Assembly (NCBI GenBank): GCA_018340375.1
Contig: JAFFJZ010000002.1
Span: 51,170,001-51,234,000 of the forward strand
Length of the DNA: 64,000 nucleotides
Direction: 5' to 3'
DNA from: Gonatopus flavifemur
Lineage: Eukaryota > Arthropoda > Insecta > Hymenoptera > Dryinidae
The notes below the pieces were generated by a model. That model had not been told where the DNA came from. It saw only the letters and a program-made list of their open reading frames with translations, and searched no databases. The first letter of the stretch is position 1, and each line of letters begins with the position of its first letter. The position numbers were made by a program, and so were the translations under genes. Below are positions 35,787 through 44,952 of the stretch, piece after piece.

Positions 35787-36089
35787 TACCCGTTTGTAGA
35801 TCCATACTCGTGTACCCGTGATCGGTGAAATCATGAGCATTAGGTACTTGTAAAATGGATTTGTATGAATATAAGTTAGATTTTTTTCTTTGATACCACA
35901 CAAATATTTGTACATAGGAGTTGATCCCGGAATTCCATCGACTCACAGAGGTAAAAAGCAGCAATGAAAAATATTAAAACTAGATCGTATGGAATGAATT
36001 TTTAATGATATATACATCTATCACCTCCCAATTCTCTTCGCATATGTTGCAGAAAACGCTCTTGCAACAGGAGTAATAGTGGTTGCTTG

Positions 36090-36212
36090 CTACAATCTTC
36101 GACAATGGTTCTGGTCATACCAGGCTCCTTCCTTGCAGCCGATACATGGTATAAATTCTGTACCATCAGGACAATTCCATACTGATGTGACCACGCATTT
36201 TCCAGTGTTCAT
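36090..36212 (-). CDS. Candidate cysteine-rich exon, 40 codons
   Basis: The minus-strand frame from an ATG at 36212 to a stop at 36090 has five cysteines (positions 6, 14, 23, 26, 37) and ends C-x2-C-x-x-G-A-W-Y-D-x4-C. The spacing is faintly like the end of a peritrophin-type chitin-binding domain. The frame stays open upstream of the ATG to about 36233, where a CCAATAG could be a weak acceptor. There is no signal peptide, so if real it would be a last exon. It lies in a stretch without foldback elements. Chance is a serious alternative. Confidence 0.2.
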   Translation of the reverse strand: MNTGKCVVTSVWNCPDGTEFIPCIGCKEGAWYDQNHCRRL

Positions 36213-36465
36213 CTCAAATTCTTCGAGAATGTACTATTGGCAATCAGGCACATATGGTTCTACTCGGATACGATAAATCTGGAATTGAATGCTGTGCAAT
36301 TCTAATTCAGGAGTAACTTTTTATAGCGTGGGCTGCTTCGTTCGTTCAATTTTGAAACTTTTGAACACACTGGTTCCCCTCGTTTCAATTATCAAACGAA
36401 TGAAATATTTGTCACAGGATTTCTCGCGTATGCAAAATTTTTGATAAATAACAGTACTCAGAAAA

Positions 36466-36699
36466 CCCAAGTAACACAAGAACATTTCAAACATTCTGCG
36501 TTAATTCTGAGATCATGCATAGAATGTGCAGGTGAGACTGTTTTGGATAAATTCGAAAATACATTCTATATTTTTGGGAATATGCATAGAGTATACTTAT
36601 CCGCAACAGTCACATTCGAAGATTCTATGAATGTTCATAAAATATACCCAGAATTCCAAAAAACCTTCTTAGCATTTCTAACCTGTTGTGCTACTTGGG
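36466..36699. repeat. Foldback element, CCCAAGTAACAC ends
   Basis: CCCAAGTAACACAAGAACATT faces GTTGTGCTACTTGGG. The arms carry AGAATGT/ACATTCT words. Similar (C)CA(A/T)AC(A)GCAC-type ends occur at 55230-56244 and 62649-62776. Confidence 0.75.
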
Positions 36700-36749
36700 A
36701 AACTTACGTACCGTATTAGCTATCACCATGTTCCACAGTGCCCAAAATA

Positions 36750-37876
36750 TTGGGAGTACAAAGTAATTCGGTCCGTTTTTTGACAGTTAAAGATGCGTTT
36801 ATTTCAGAAGAACATGAATTATCAAATTGATCAAAGTATTGTCCATCGCTGGCTATCACTTTTTCCCATCTTTCGGGTAATTTTCGAATCCCGTTACGGA
36901 AAAACGTCTCATCTTTCGAGGCGATCCAAGTGAGGAGCCAATTTTCGATTTCTTCGAACGAAGTGGGACGGTGGCCTGCCAAATCGTGCTGCATCTGTCG
37001 GAATAACCAGTAATCAGAAGGAACTATGTCCGACAAGTACGGCAGGTGTGGTAGAATATCCCACTTCAACGTTTCCAGATGATTTTTCACTACTTTTGCG
37101 ACATGAGGCCGAGCGTTATCGTGTAGAAGAATAACTTCGTCATGTCTTTCCTCGTATTCCGGACGTTTTTTTCGTAACGCACGACTCAAACGAATCAATT
37201 GTGGCCTATACTGATCACCCGTAATAGAATCACCAGGTTTCAGCAACTCATAGTATATAACACCCTTTTGGTCCCACCAGATACACAGCATGATCTTTGA
37301 ACCATGAATATTCCTCTTTGGTGTCGATGTTGAAGTCGATGGCAACGATTGACCGGGCATAGTATAGTATTTTCTTTTCTTGGGGTTATCGTAGAATATC
37401 CATTTCTCATCTCCTGTCACAATCCGATGTAAAAACCGCTTTCTTCGTTGTCTTTGAATCAGCTGCTCGCAAGTGAAAAATCGCCGTTCAATGTCTCTAG
37501 GCTTTAAGTCATAAGGCACCCAACTGCCTTGCTTTTGAATCATGCCCATGGATTGTAATCGTGCGGAAACTGCTTGTTGCGTAAGTCCTAATGATTCTGC
37601 AAGCTCCTGTTGCGTTTGACTCGGATCTTCGTCGAGTGAAGCCTCCAATTCCTCTTTTTCGAATTTTTGTGGTTGTCCTGAGCGAGGCTTGTCTTCGACA
37701 CTGAAATCGCCATTCTTAAAAAGTCGAAACCATTCCCTACATGATTTATCAGTTGAAGCATTGTCACCATAAACTTCCACAAGCATTCGATGGGCTTCAG
37801 CTGTACTTTTTTTTCAATTCAAACAGGAAACTAGCACCTCCCGCCAATGCTGCTTAGTTAAAACGAAATTTGACAT
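36750..37876 (-). pseudogene. Mariner transposase with one nonsense codon
   Basis: From an ATG at 37874-37876 the frame runs 20 codons, meets TGA at 37814-37816 where related transposases have tryptophan, then continues in frame to the element's end. The downstream frame (M at 37786) keeps all three catalytic aspartates, D126, D223 and D258 in that numbering, the last two 34 apart. A WVPYDL linker lies at 89-94. The usual third-aspartate motif YSPDxAPSD is changed to YLSDIVPSD. The family's normal stop after the SDGQYFD region seems lost, so the frame reads through the inverted repeat and out to 36716. A point nonsense change and stop loss argue that it is inactive but fairly young. Confidence 0.9.
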
Positions 37877-38048
37877 ACTCCACTGGGTGAAAATCGGGAT
37901 TTTAGAAGGAACTCGGAGTCATATCAACTGAATATTATTCACAGGTGTCTAACCTCTCTGAAACAATTGAAATCGGTTGTGACTATGAAACATTCATGAG
38001 AGCGAGAGTCATCTTTTCAAACCGGACCGAACTAATTTGTACTCCCAA
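36750..38048 (-). mobile_element. Second mariner element, TA-flanked
   Basis: The left end TTGGGAGTACAAAGTAATTC and the inverted right end TTGGGAGTACAAATTAGTTC match closely and continue TCGGTCCG. TA flanks both sides (36748-36749 and 38049-38050). The length is 1299 bp. The ends differ from those of the mariner at 2594, so it is a different lineage. It carries one transposase reading frame on the minus strand, broken once. Confidence 0.93.
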
Positions 38049-38922
38049 TACATAGAAAATACTTATGAGATTCCTCATTTTGAAATACCTATAATGCACA
38101 ATATGTACGTATCAATGGCCTGATTATCTGAATGTCATATCTCTTTCTGTGATTTTCACTTTCAGAACTTACATCCACTGACCATGAGTGAGACCACCAG
38201 ATTTCACTACCGAAATTTCGTACTATTTTGATGATATGCCGTCCCTCTTACACATGAATTGTTTGCCCCGTGTCAAACGATCATTTGATCGTTTCAAAAG
38301 TTCATATTCAATTTACGATAAAAAATGTGCACTCCTTTGTATAAAATATTGTTGATCATTTCTTGTAGTATTTAATCACGGAGTGTGAGCTTGAAGTGAA
38401 TGTGAAATTACCAAGTCATAAAGTTCAACTCATTCAAATTATTCTCAATCAGCGACACAGAATCATGGATGCGTAAAACATGTGCGAATTGCGAAACCTC
38501 ATTCGAAAATTTATAGCTTCGAGTTTCTGTTGGTATGACATGATATCGTCAATCAAATTACACGATATGGATCAAAAGTAAACCGAATTGATACTTCAAA
38601 GAATGCTACCTATCGAAAAATAACGACGATGGACATTGTCATGTATCCAATAAATACACATCAAGTCTTAAAATGTTGCACAAAGTTTATACCAAATCCA
38701 GAAAAGAGATCTCCAAGTCACAGTTCTCAAAGATATCTTCTCAATATCTATTGTCTTACTCCAAAAAAGTGAAAATGTCACAGAGTGAACTTTCATTCTG
38801 AACGAATGAAGATTTACTTTGAAGGAGTAGAAATCCATCGTTCTTCGTAAAACAATTTCCATTTATGGTAAAAATTGGAAGATTGGTTACTTCTTTGTAT
38901 AGAATATGTATCAAGGTTTTCA
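38049..38922. other. Intergenic, no gene seen
   Basis: No recognisable coding frame or element end. Confidence 0.4.
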
Positions 38923-39158
38923 CACTACGAGAAGGGCACTTTTTTGGGACAACTAAATTTTAGTTATTTACGCTAGCTAGAGTTTAGTTAGGGTAAATAA
39001 GAGTCTAGCTGTCTGAAATATGAATAAAATGGTTCATTCAATGGGAATAGAAAAATTTAATGATGACCAATAAAATTGGCCTGCACAAATTGATTTTTAT
39101 TTACAGTGACTAAATTTTCTAGCTGTTGAGTATTCGAATCGATAATTTCTCCCAGTGC
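38923..39158. repeat. Foldback element related to 49980-50917
   Basis: CACTACGAGAAGGGCAC and TTTCTCCCAGTG ends. The interior has AGTCTAGCTGTCTGA(A/T)ATATGAATAAA, also found at about 50831-50858 within the larger element. Confidence 0.6.
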
Positions 39159-39216
39159 AATATCATAAAGTAATCAGTCTTATGACTGGTTGGATGAAAC
39201 CCTCCAACCTTGTCTA

Positions 39217-39832
39217 TTATTTGTCAAACGTTGAATTTCTACATACCCGATAGAAGGTGACTGAATTTCCGGTCGGGTATCTACGACAGCTCTTGCCTTG
39301 CATAATTTGTGTCATATAACTTAATCTAGGTGAGCTATTACAAATTTTGCCATTTATTGTTTCATCCGGTATTGTTTTCAATAAACTATCATGCCGTAAC
39401 GCGTGTCTTATCAGATTGCTCTTTCTTTCAACGACATGCTTGAAAAGATTTTTTTTCATTTACCTCCTCAAATACTTCTTTATTCTTTACTTGCTTCATC
39501 TATTTTAACCTGAGCATCCTTTTATAACACTACATCTGAAGAGCTTCAAGTCTTCGTTGGTCAATTCTCCCCATTGTCCGAGTTTCGCAACTATATCCCA
39601 AGAGGCACACGTTGTGTACAAATCATGAATTTTTTTTGTACTCATTCATATTCATACGATAGCTTTCTAGTAATATTGTTTTCATAGTATTCAGAATATT
39701 TCTTAATTGAGGATTATTCGTAGCTAATGCAGCTACGTTATCTGCAAAATCTCAACATGCTTACATTTTCTCCCTGAATCTGTAACTTTGATTGCGCTTT
39801 ATCGATCACTTCGTTTATCAACTCCCTATCAG
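39217..39832 (-). pseudogene. Decayed non-LTR reverse transcriptase, C-terminal part
   Basis: Read on the minus strand in several frames, the order of motifs is that of a non-LTR reverse transcriptase. First comes LINEVIDKAQ with SMLRF-ADN in place of the F-A-D-D catalytic motif (about 39830-39730). Then RRLEALQM-stop-CYKRMLRLK (about 39565-39500), and then RKSNLIRHALRHDSLLKT (about 39430-39370), which is typical of the C-terminal region of RTE-like proteins. Frameshifts and stops separate these pieces and the second catalytic aspartate is replaced by asparagine. It is a dead relic. The clade assignment is from memory of the C-terminal motif. Confidence 0.7.
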
Positions 39833-40231
39833 AATTACACAAGAATCAATAGGACCTATATGTTTATTTTATAGGATATAGAATTCATATTGATAGAATT
39901 TCTATTTGAAGATGGCCCACCAATGGTCCGCGAAGAATCAAACACTTGTGAATGCCTCATTGAATGCTTGCGATGTATTCGTAATGCTTTCGAGTTTAAT
40001 GAAGTATTTGCCAGTGTCTAGATACTTACTGGCGCAGACGTTACAAAGCTTGTGAATAATAAGGCATTTTTACTAGGAGAACTGAGCTGGATGATTTTTG
40101 ATTGAATATTTCCCCTTTCTGATTCAATAAAAAAGAGGAAGAAATTCAAAGGAAAGTGCAAGAAAAGTGCAACATTCACCAATCCAAGTACAGCTTTTGT
40201 ACATTCTAATATATCCCAAAGAAAGCACAAT
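39833..40231. other. Intergenic; possible minus-strand exon-like segment
   Basis: On the minus strand a pyrimidine-rich acceptor (TTTTTTATTGAATCAG) near 40120 and a CCA/GTAAGT donor near 40024 bracket about 100 bp of open frame. No family is recognised and no partner exon is visible. Confidence 0.2.
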
Positions 40232-40556
40232 AGGGTGTGGAAAAAAAAGTAACTCGCTATAATTCGCTATGGCAGTTGAATCTAATTTTCCTAGGTCCTT
40301 TTTCATGGAAGAGCAAATTTTTTGTTGTGACAGCAAACTATTTGCTATCATAGCAATCTTGTTAGCTATGACAGTGATTTTTCAGCTGCAGTAGCAAAAA
40401 ATGTTCGCTCCTCCAGCAAATTGTCAGTATTTTATATGAAATAGCAAACAAATTTTGCTGGAGAAGTCAAAATCTTTTTCTGTCCCAGCTCAAAAGTCGC
40501 TGTAATATGTAACAAAATTGCTGTGATAGCAGATACATTGCTATCAAGTTCGTCGA
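40232..40556. repeat. Diverged GCAGCAAA-family element
   Basis: Shares words such as TTGTTAGCTATGACAG, GCTGCAGTAGCAAAAAATGT and AGCAAACAAATTTTGCTGG with 1206-1575 and 52464-52772 in the same order, with many substitutions. Ends are not preserved. Confidence 0.65.
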
Positions 40557-40669
40557 AAGTCCCTCAAAGTTTCAACCCAAATCGTGTATCATTCAAGCTT
40601 GGGGAAACCCGTTGGTAATCTCTCAAGCTTGCTCTCCTTCTGATTATTATAGAGGGTGTACTGAGAAAA

Positions 40670-40894
40670 CAATTTTGTTGTGCCTACTACAACATTCTGT
40701 TATCATATGCCCAACCCAAATTTTTTGTTGATATAACTGAAAATTTGGTAGGTGTCATCAAAATTTGGCTGTGCTAAACAAATCATCTCACCAAATCATG
40801 TTTGCTTCTCTAAACTAAAAGTGATTTGGTATTTTTAGTTACGCGAACAAAAAATTCTGTTTGGGCGCATATCAACACAATCTTTTTTCTCAGT
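40670..40894. repeat. Foldback MITE, ACTGAGAAAAC ends
   Basis: ACTGAGAAAACAATTTTGTTG faces a right end TTTTTTCTCAGT. The arms carry CAAATTTTTTGTTGATAT facing ATCAACAC-type sequence. Confidence 0.65.
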
Positions 40895-41393
40895 GTGGAT
40901 TTTTCAACAGTCTTCATTATTCTAATTTTCATTTCATGACCCCTGTGTTTGATTGTACTCATGATGTTACAAGAAAATGTAGGCCGTTACTATAATAAAG
41001 TTTGTACAAATTATTTTCTGATTATGAAATCTTGATATATGTCTGATAAATGATTTCGCAATTGTAAGAGATAAGATGTTTGCTTTCGTGATATATTTCG
41101 ATAACGTTGTTATCAAAATGCGTTACTCAGTTTTGATTCTTAAGAAGAGAACTAATGTTTTGGAAGAAAAAATGTCAAGGAGATCAACAGAATGAAAAAT
41201 TTGAAAAACGAAATAAACTACATATCCAGTGGAAAGCATATCTCTGCCCTGGTTAATTAAACCCATGCACTTCGTCCGGGTTTGGATAAGATAAAGCGAG
41301 ATCTAATAGATTGTCCAATGAAATAGGTCGTTGAATTCTATGCAATCTAATTAAAGAATGTCTCGGTGATTACTCGCAGCTTATTCTTTGAGG
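40895..41393. other. Intergenic, no gene seen
   Basis: No coding or repeat structure recognised. Confidence 0.4.
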
Positions 41394-41593
41394 GGATACC
41401 AGCGGCGTGGCACCAGCCAAATCTTTTCTGACAAATTATGCAAAAATGAGGCAATGTAATGAAAATATCGCTTTGTCCAGACCGTCTTTATTGATTGTAG
41501 AAGGTCTGTACAGAGCGATATTTCGATTATGCTGCTTCATTTTCGTATAATTTGTCAGAAAAGATTTGGCTAGTGTCACGGCGTTGGTTTCCC
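41394..41593. repeat. Foldback with GGGATACCAGCGGCGTGG ends
   Basis: The left arm (GCCAAATCTTTTCTGACAAA) faces TTTGTCAGAAAAGATTTGGC at the right, and AATATCGCTTTGTCCAGACC faces GGTCTGTACAGAGCGATATT. The centre is TCTTTATTGATTGTAGA. Arms of about 85 bp could give a long RNA hairpin. Confidence 0.85.
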
Positions 41594-41768
41594 ATTAAAC
41601 GATGTTTTCAGTTTCAAAAAATCCATTTGAGAAAATAAATGACGATGATTCATCGACGACGACTCATATATCTTGTGAGTTTAAATTTTCGTTTCGTTTT
41701 CATAAACGATTTAAACTTCTACAATATATCGTTGCGATGTTTTTTGAAAATTTCACATCGGAATTATT

Positions 41769-42552
41769 CCCATGCAGGTATTGCCAAGACTGAAAAAACC
41801 CAAGCTTGTCCTAAGGTTGGCACATGTGTCATAAACAAACCTCCGTGGAGAACAGTTGGCCCAATATTCCAATTGTTCCATGATTGCCCCATTGTTCCCA
41901 ATGGATAGTCAGTCATGGTACATTTGTTAATATTTTTGAAATGGTCACTACATTTGGTACAAGCTTGGCACAAGTGTAAACATCGAGCATTCGTTGGGAA
42001 CAATTGTGCCAATATTGCCAACACGAGTGGCACAATGTTTATAAATATTCACTGAATTTTGAATTTACAATGGCTGAAGACTTGGGGAGAACCATCGGGC
42101 CAGGGCTGGCCCGATCTTTCTGCCATCATTAATCCTACACACTAGTTTTACACACCAAGCTAGATTTTACTGATCTAAGTAAGGATAGAACTTCACTTAA
42201 TGGTAATAGGATACTTTGAAATGTAATCGTACACGGAGATCAACTGATTTTGAAGAAAGTTCTTCGATAATTCATGTTTTAAGATAATTCATGTGCGGTA
42301 TTCTGAGGGAGAAAGTCATGAACTTAAATATGAATCAATTCCTTTTTTCATCAATATCTGCGATCAAAGAAACATTGGTTGATGCTTGGTAAATGGATTG
42401 GATCGGGTCTGGCAAAACCACTGGCCCAAGCTTGTCCTGATCTTATCATTCCCAAGGCTGAGCCAAGTTTAGTTAATTGTTCAAGACAAGTCTCAGCAGG
42501 TCTTATGCCAGGCTTGGTCCGTCATTGTGCCATTAGTCCATACACGTATGGG
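41769..42552. mobile_element. CCCATG...CATGGG family element
   Basis: Begins CCCATGCAGGTATTGCCAAG and ends CCATACACGTATGGG. It is closely similar to 22780-23531 along most of its length. No transposase frame. Confidence 0.7.
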
Positions 42553-42659
42553 TTATTACTATTCAATTCTTTCCGTGTGGTTTTCATCAGAACATTGTAC
42601 AAAATTCAATAGGTTCATTGAATGAAATGAATTAGAACGTGCTGACACTAAGAGCATCT

Positions 42660-42760
42660 CGTAGAAGCGAGAGTTCCTAGATCTCTCTACCCAAAAAACT
42701 CAAAGATGATTCAATGAAATGTGGAAAATCAACCAGCCAGATCTTGTTCAATACGAATGG
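42660..42760. repeat. One-armed relative of the hairpin at 33936
   Basis: CTAGATCTCTCTACCCAA and CAACCAGCCAGATCTTGTTC reproduce the upstream flank and left arm of the hairpin, but the right arm is missing. Confidence 0.55.
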
Positions 42761-42944
42761 GGGATCGAATGAGGAGTATCAATTCATCTAAAATCAACCT
42801 GGAATTGATTTATTTGACTCGTGTTCTTCTGGGGTGTAAGCGTCATGTACTCGGAATCACTTTCATTGATCTGGTTGACAGCATAAATCACACAATGTTT
42901 GTTCAATTGACTTGATCGAAAATGGATTTTGTAGAGGAAACGTG

Positions 42945-43144
42945 CACGGAGAAAAGTAATTAGCTGTGAGGTGGACAGCCATTTTTTTAACTCCCTCAGC
43001 TAAATTCCAGCTGCTGCAGCAGAATTCCTAGCTTCACAAGATGAATTTTAGTTATTAAAGAATCAGCTGTCTCGTGGGTGCTGAAATTTTTAGCTACAGT
43101 AGCTGAAATTTAGTTGATACAGCTACAAATTTCTTTCCCTGCGT
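42945..43144. mobile_element. Foldback MITE, CACGGAGAAAA ends, AGCTG interior
   Basis: CACGGAGAAAAGTAATTAGC at the left and TTTCTTTCCCTGCGT at the right. The interior is alternating TTAGCTG and CAGCTAAA words. A truncated relative runs off the right edge of the window (63910-64000). Confidence 0.65.
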
Positions 43145-43518
43145 CTTAATAGTTCGCCGTAGCCGTTTTTTCTTCCATCCATTACTTTTTTTCTATAAAC
43201 AGTTTTCTATCAAAAACTTTGTGAAGATTGCGATTCCTTACTTCAAATGGTTGTCATTTTTTTCACATATGATATAATTTCAAAAAGGCGCCGTTTTTGA
43301 CGTACCAATGTGCGCCAACATGATGTGAAAAAAATCAACAATTTTTCCATGCAATATCAAGTTTATTGGATATGTGGATAAAGTTTGATATTGATCCATC
43401 AAGCTGATTTATATTTAACCATAACAAAAAAACGGATGGCATTCAAAAGAAATTTCAACCGATTGATGCGGTATGTAGTTCATTGTATTCCGGCATCAAA
43501 TCTAGGCAATTCCTGCAT

Positions 43519-44041
43519 GCAGAAAAATTGTCTATTATAAATGACTAGACTGGCTAGTTTATTGAGGATGTACTTGCATTTTGAAGTTATATACCAAACA
43601 TTCTCTTCAAAAGGACCAGACTTTCTGTGAGTCAATGGTAGAATAATAACATTTTATGATAGAAAGTCTGAGCCGAGTCGAAAAATTTGGATGGTTTTTG
43701 GCCTCATATTCCGTTTTTAGACTGATCTTGTCCTGATTGTTGAACAATGTGGACAAAAATAGTACTCTTTCATGATTTGAGTTTTAATTTATTTTCAATC
43801 ACTTTCATTCGGTCGAGGAGAAATTCAGACTAAAATCATGTATATGTACTGTTTTTATCGGCATTATTCAACAATCAGGACAAAATCAGTCTAAAAACGA
43901 AATATGAGGACAAAAACCGTTCAAATTTTTTTGCCTCGGGGGTCCTTTTGAAGAGAACGTTTGGTATAAAACCTTAAAATGTAAGTATATCCTCAATATA
44001 CTAGCGAGTCTAGTAATTTATAATCGATAATTTTTCTCGGT
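43519..44041. mobile_element. Foldback element carrying a nested foldback
   Basis: The outer arms (AGACTGGCTAGTTTATTGAG and TTCTCTTCAAAAGGACC) return inverted at 43989-44005 and 43938-43955. Inside, 43673-43940 has its own ends CCGAGTCGAAAAATTTG and TTTGCCTCGGG and its own palindrome (ATTCCGTTTTTAGACTGAT facing its complement). Confidence 0.8.
43673..43940. mobile_element. Nested CCGAGTCGAAAAATT foldback
   Basis: Ends CCGAGTCGAAAAATTTG and AATTTTTTTGCCTCGGG. The arms hold TTGTCCTGATTGTTGAACAA facing TTCAACAATCAGGACAAAAT. Same end family as 12757-14013 and 15389-15586. Confidence 0.8.
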
Positions 44042-44447
44042 GTGAAAATGTCTCCATCTTCCGTGATGAAATAACCGTTTTAGCTACATGACAGTCAATT
44101 TTGGTTATCTCACGAAGATCATAATTCCACGATTTCCTATCATAGTGTGAGCGACAAATCAATTTCATGCTAAATCATGAATTAATTTCGATTGAAACTT
44201 TTATCGAGTCGAATGTTTCATGGAAAAATTGTCAATTATTGGAAACTCAACTACTTTCCCTTGCCATTTCATTTGAAAAACATGAAAAGAAAACAATCAT
44301 ACTAACCGCGAAGAGTTATCAGAATTCGACGTAATACAATAACTCATATCCTTCTATATGAACGTGAATTTCTACATACAATAACATATACTACGAAAAA
44401 ATGAAGGTAAACCTATAACCGACATGATGTTCTCATTGGTATATCGA

Positions 44448-44534
44448 ATGAAAGAGATACATTTTATCGTTCTGGTCATTGTTCAATTGATGATGACTGT
44501 ATCCGTATTTGTCAATACACATGTATTGCATCAC
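44448..44534 (+). CDS. Orphan signal-peptide-like exon upstream of gene B
   Basis: A frame beginning MKEIHF is followed by a long hydrophobic core (IVLVIVQLMMTVSVF) and ends in phase 0 at CAC followed by the strong donor GTAAGT at 44535. This is the shape of the signal-peptide exons of genes A and B, but it has no cysteine. It ends about 40 bp before gene B's TATA box. It could be the decayed second exon of a third family member, or an alternative first exon spliced to gene B's last exon (phase compatible, but lacking the first cysteine). An earlier in-frame ATG lies at 44424. No upstream acceptor is obvious. Confidence 0.35.
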
Positions 44535-44545
44535 GTAAGTTTGTA

Positions 44546-44601
44546 TTATCTTAGCTGCTTCCGCGATACGGAGTATAAATACTTTAGATCACTGTTCATC
44601 A
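44546..44601 (+). promoter_or_regulatory. Putative core promoter of knottin gene B
   Basis: TATAAATA at 44574-44581 with a TCATTA initiator-like sequence about 27 bp downstream (A at 44601). A TTATC word at 44546-44550 lies 28 bp upstream of the TATA box, close to the spacing seen in gene A. Confidence 0.5.
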
Positions 44602-44668
44602 TTAATGCTAGTTAAAGTCGAACCGCTAGAAGGAAAATAAAAACCAAAAGAAAAACACTGTACATTTG
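44601..44668 (+). other. Predicted non-coding exon 1 of gene B
   Basis: Runs from the predicted start to the donor GTGAGTG at 44669. Intron 1 would be 262 bp, ending at CAATTTTCAG before 44931. The exact start is uncertain. Confidence 0.45.
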
Positions 44669-44952
44669 GTGAGTGAAATCTGTTTTTTCCTGTTGTTCAT
44701 TTATTTTTCCCCAATCCAGTGCTAATATAGTCTTTGGACGGAATACGATTCATAACAATCCGATATCACGGAGAAGAATTGTCTGGAAGAAAAGCAACGT
44801 CTACGTTTCAGAGTTATCAAAGTTGTGCCAAGTGAGATGACTTCGGATTGTTCAGAATATTTCTAAAATTCACAATACAAGAATATCGGAGAATTCAGTA
44901 GAAACTGATAACATTTCCTTCAATTTTCAGGAAAACAATACAATCTATCAAC

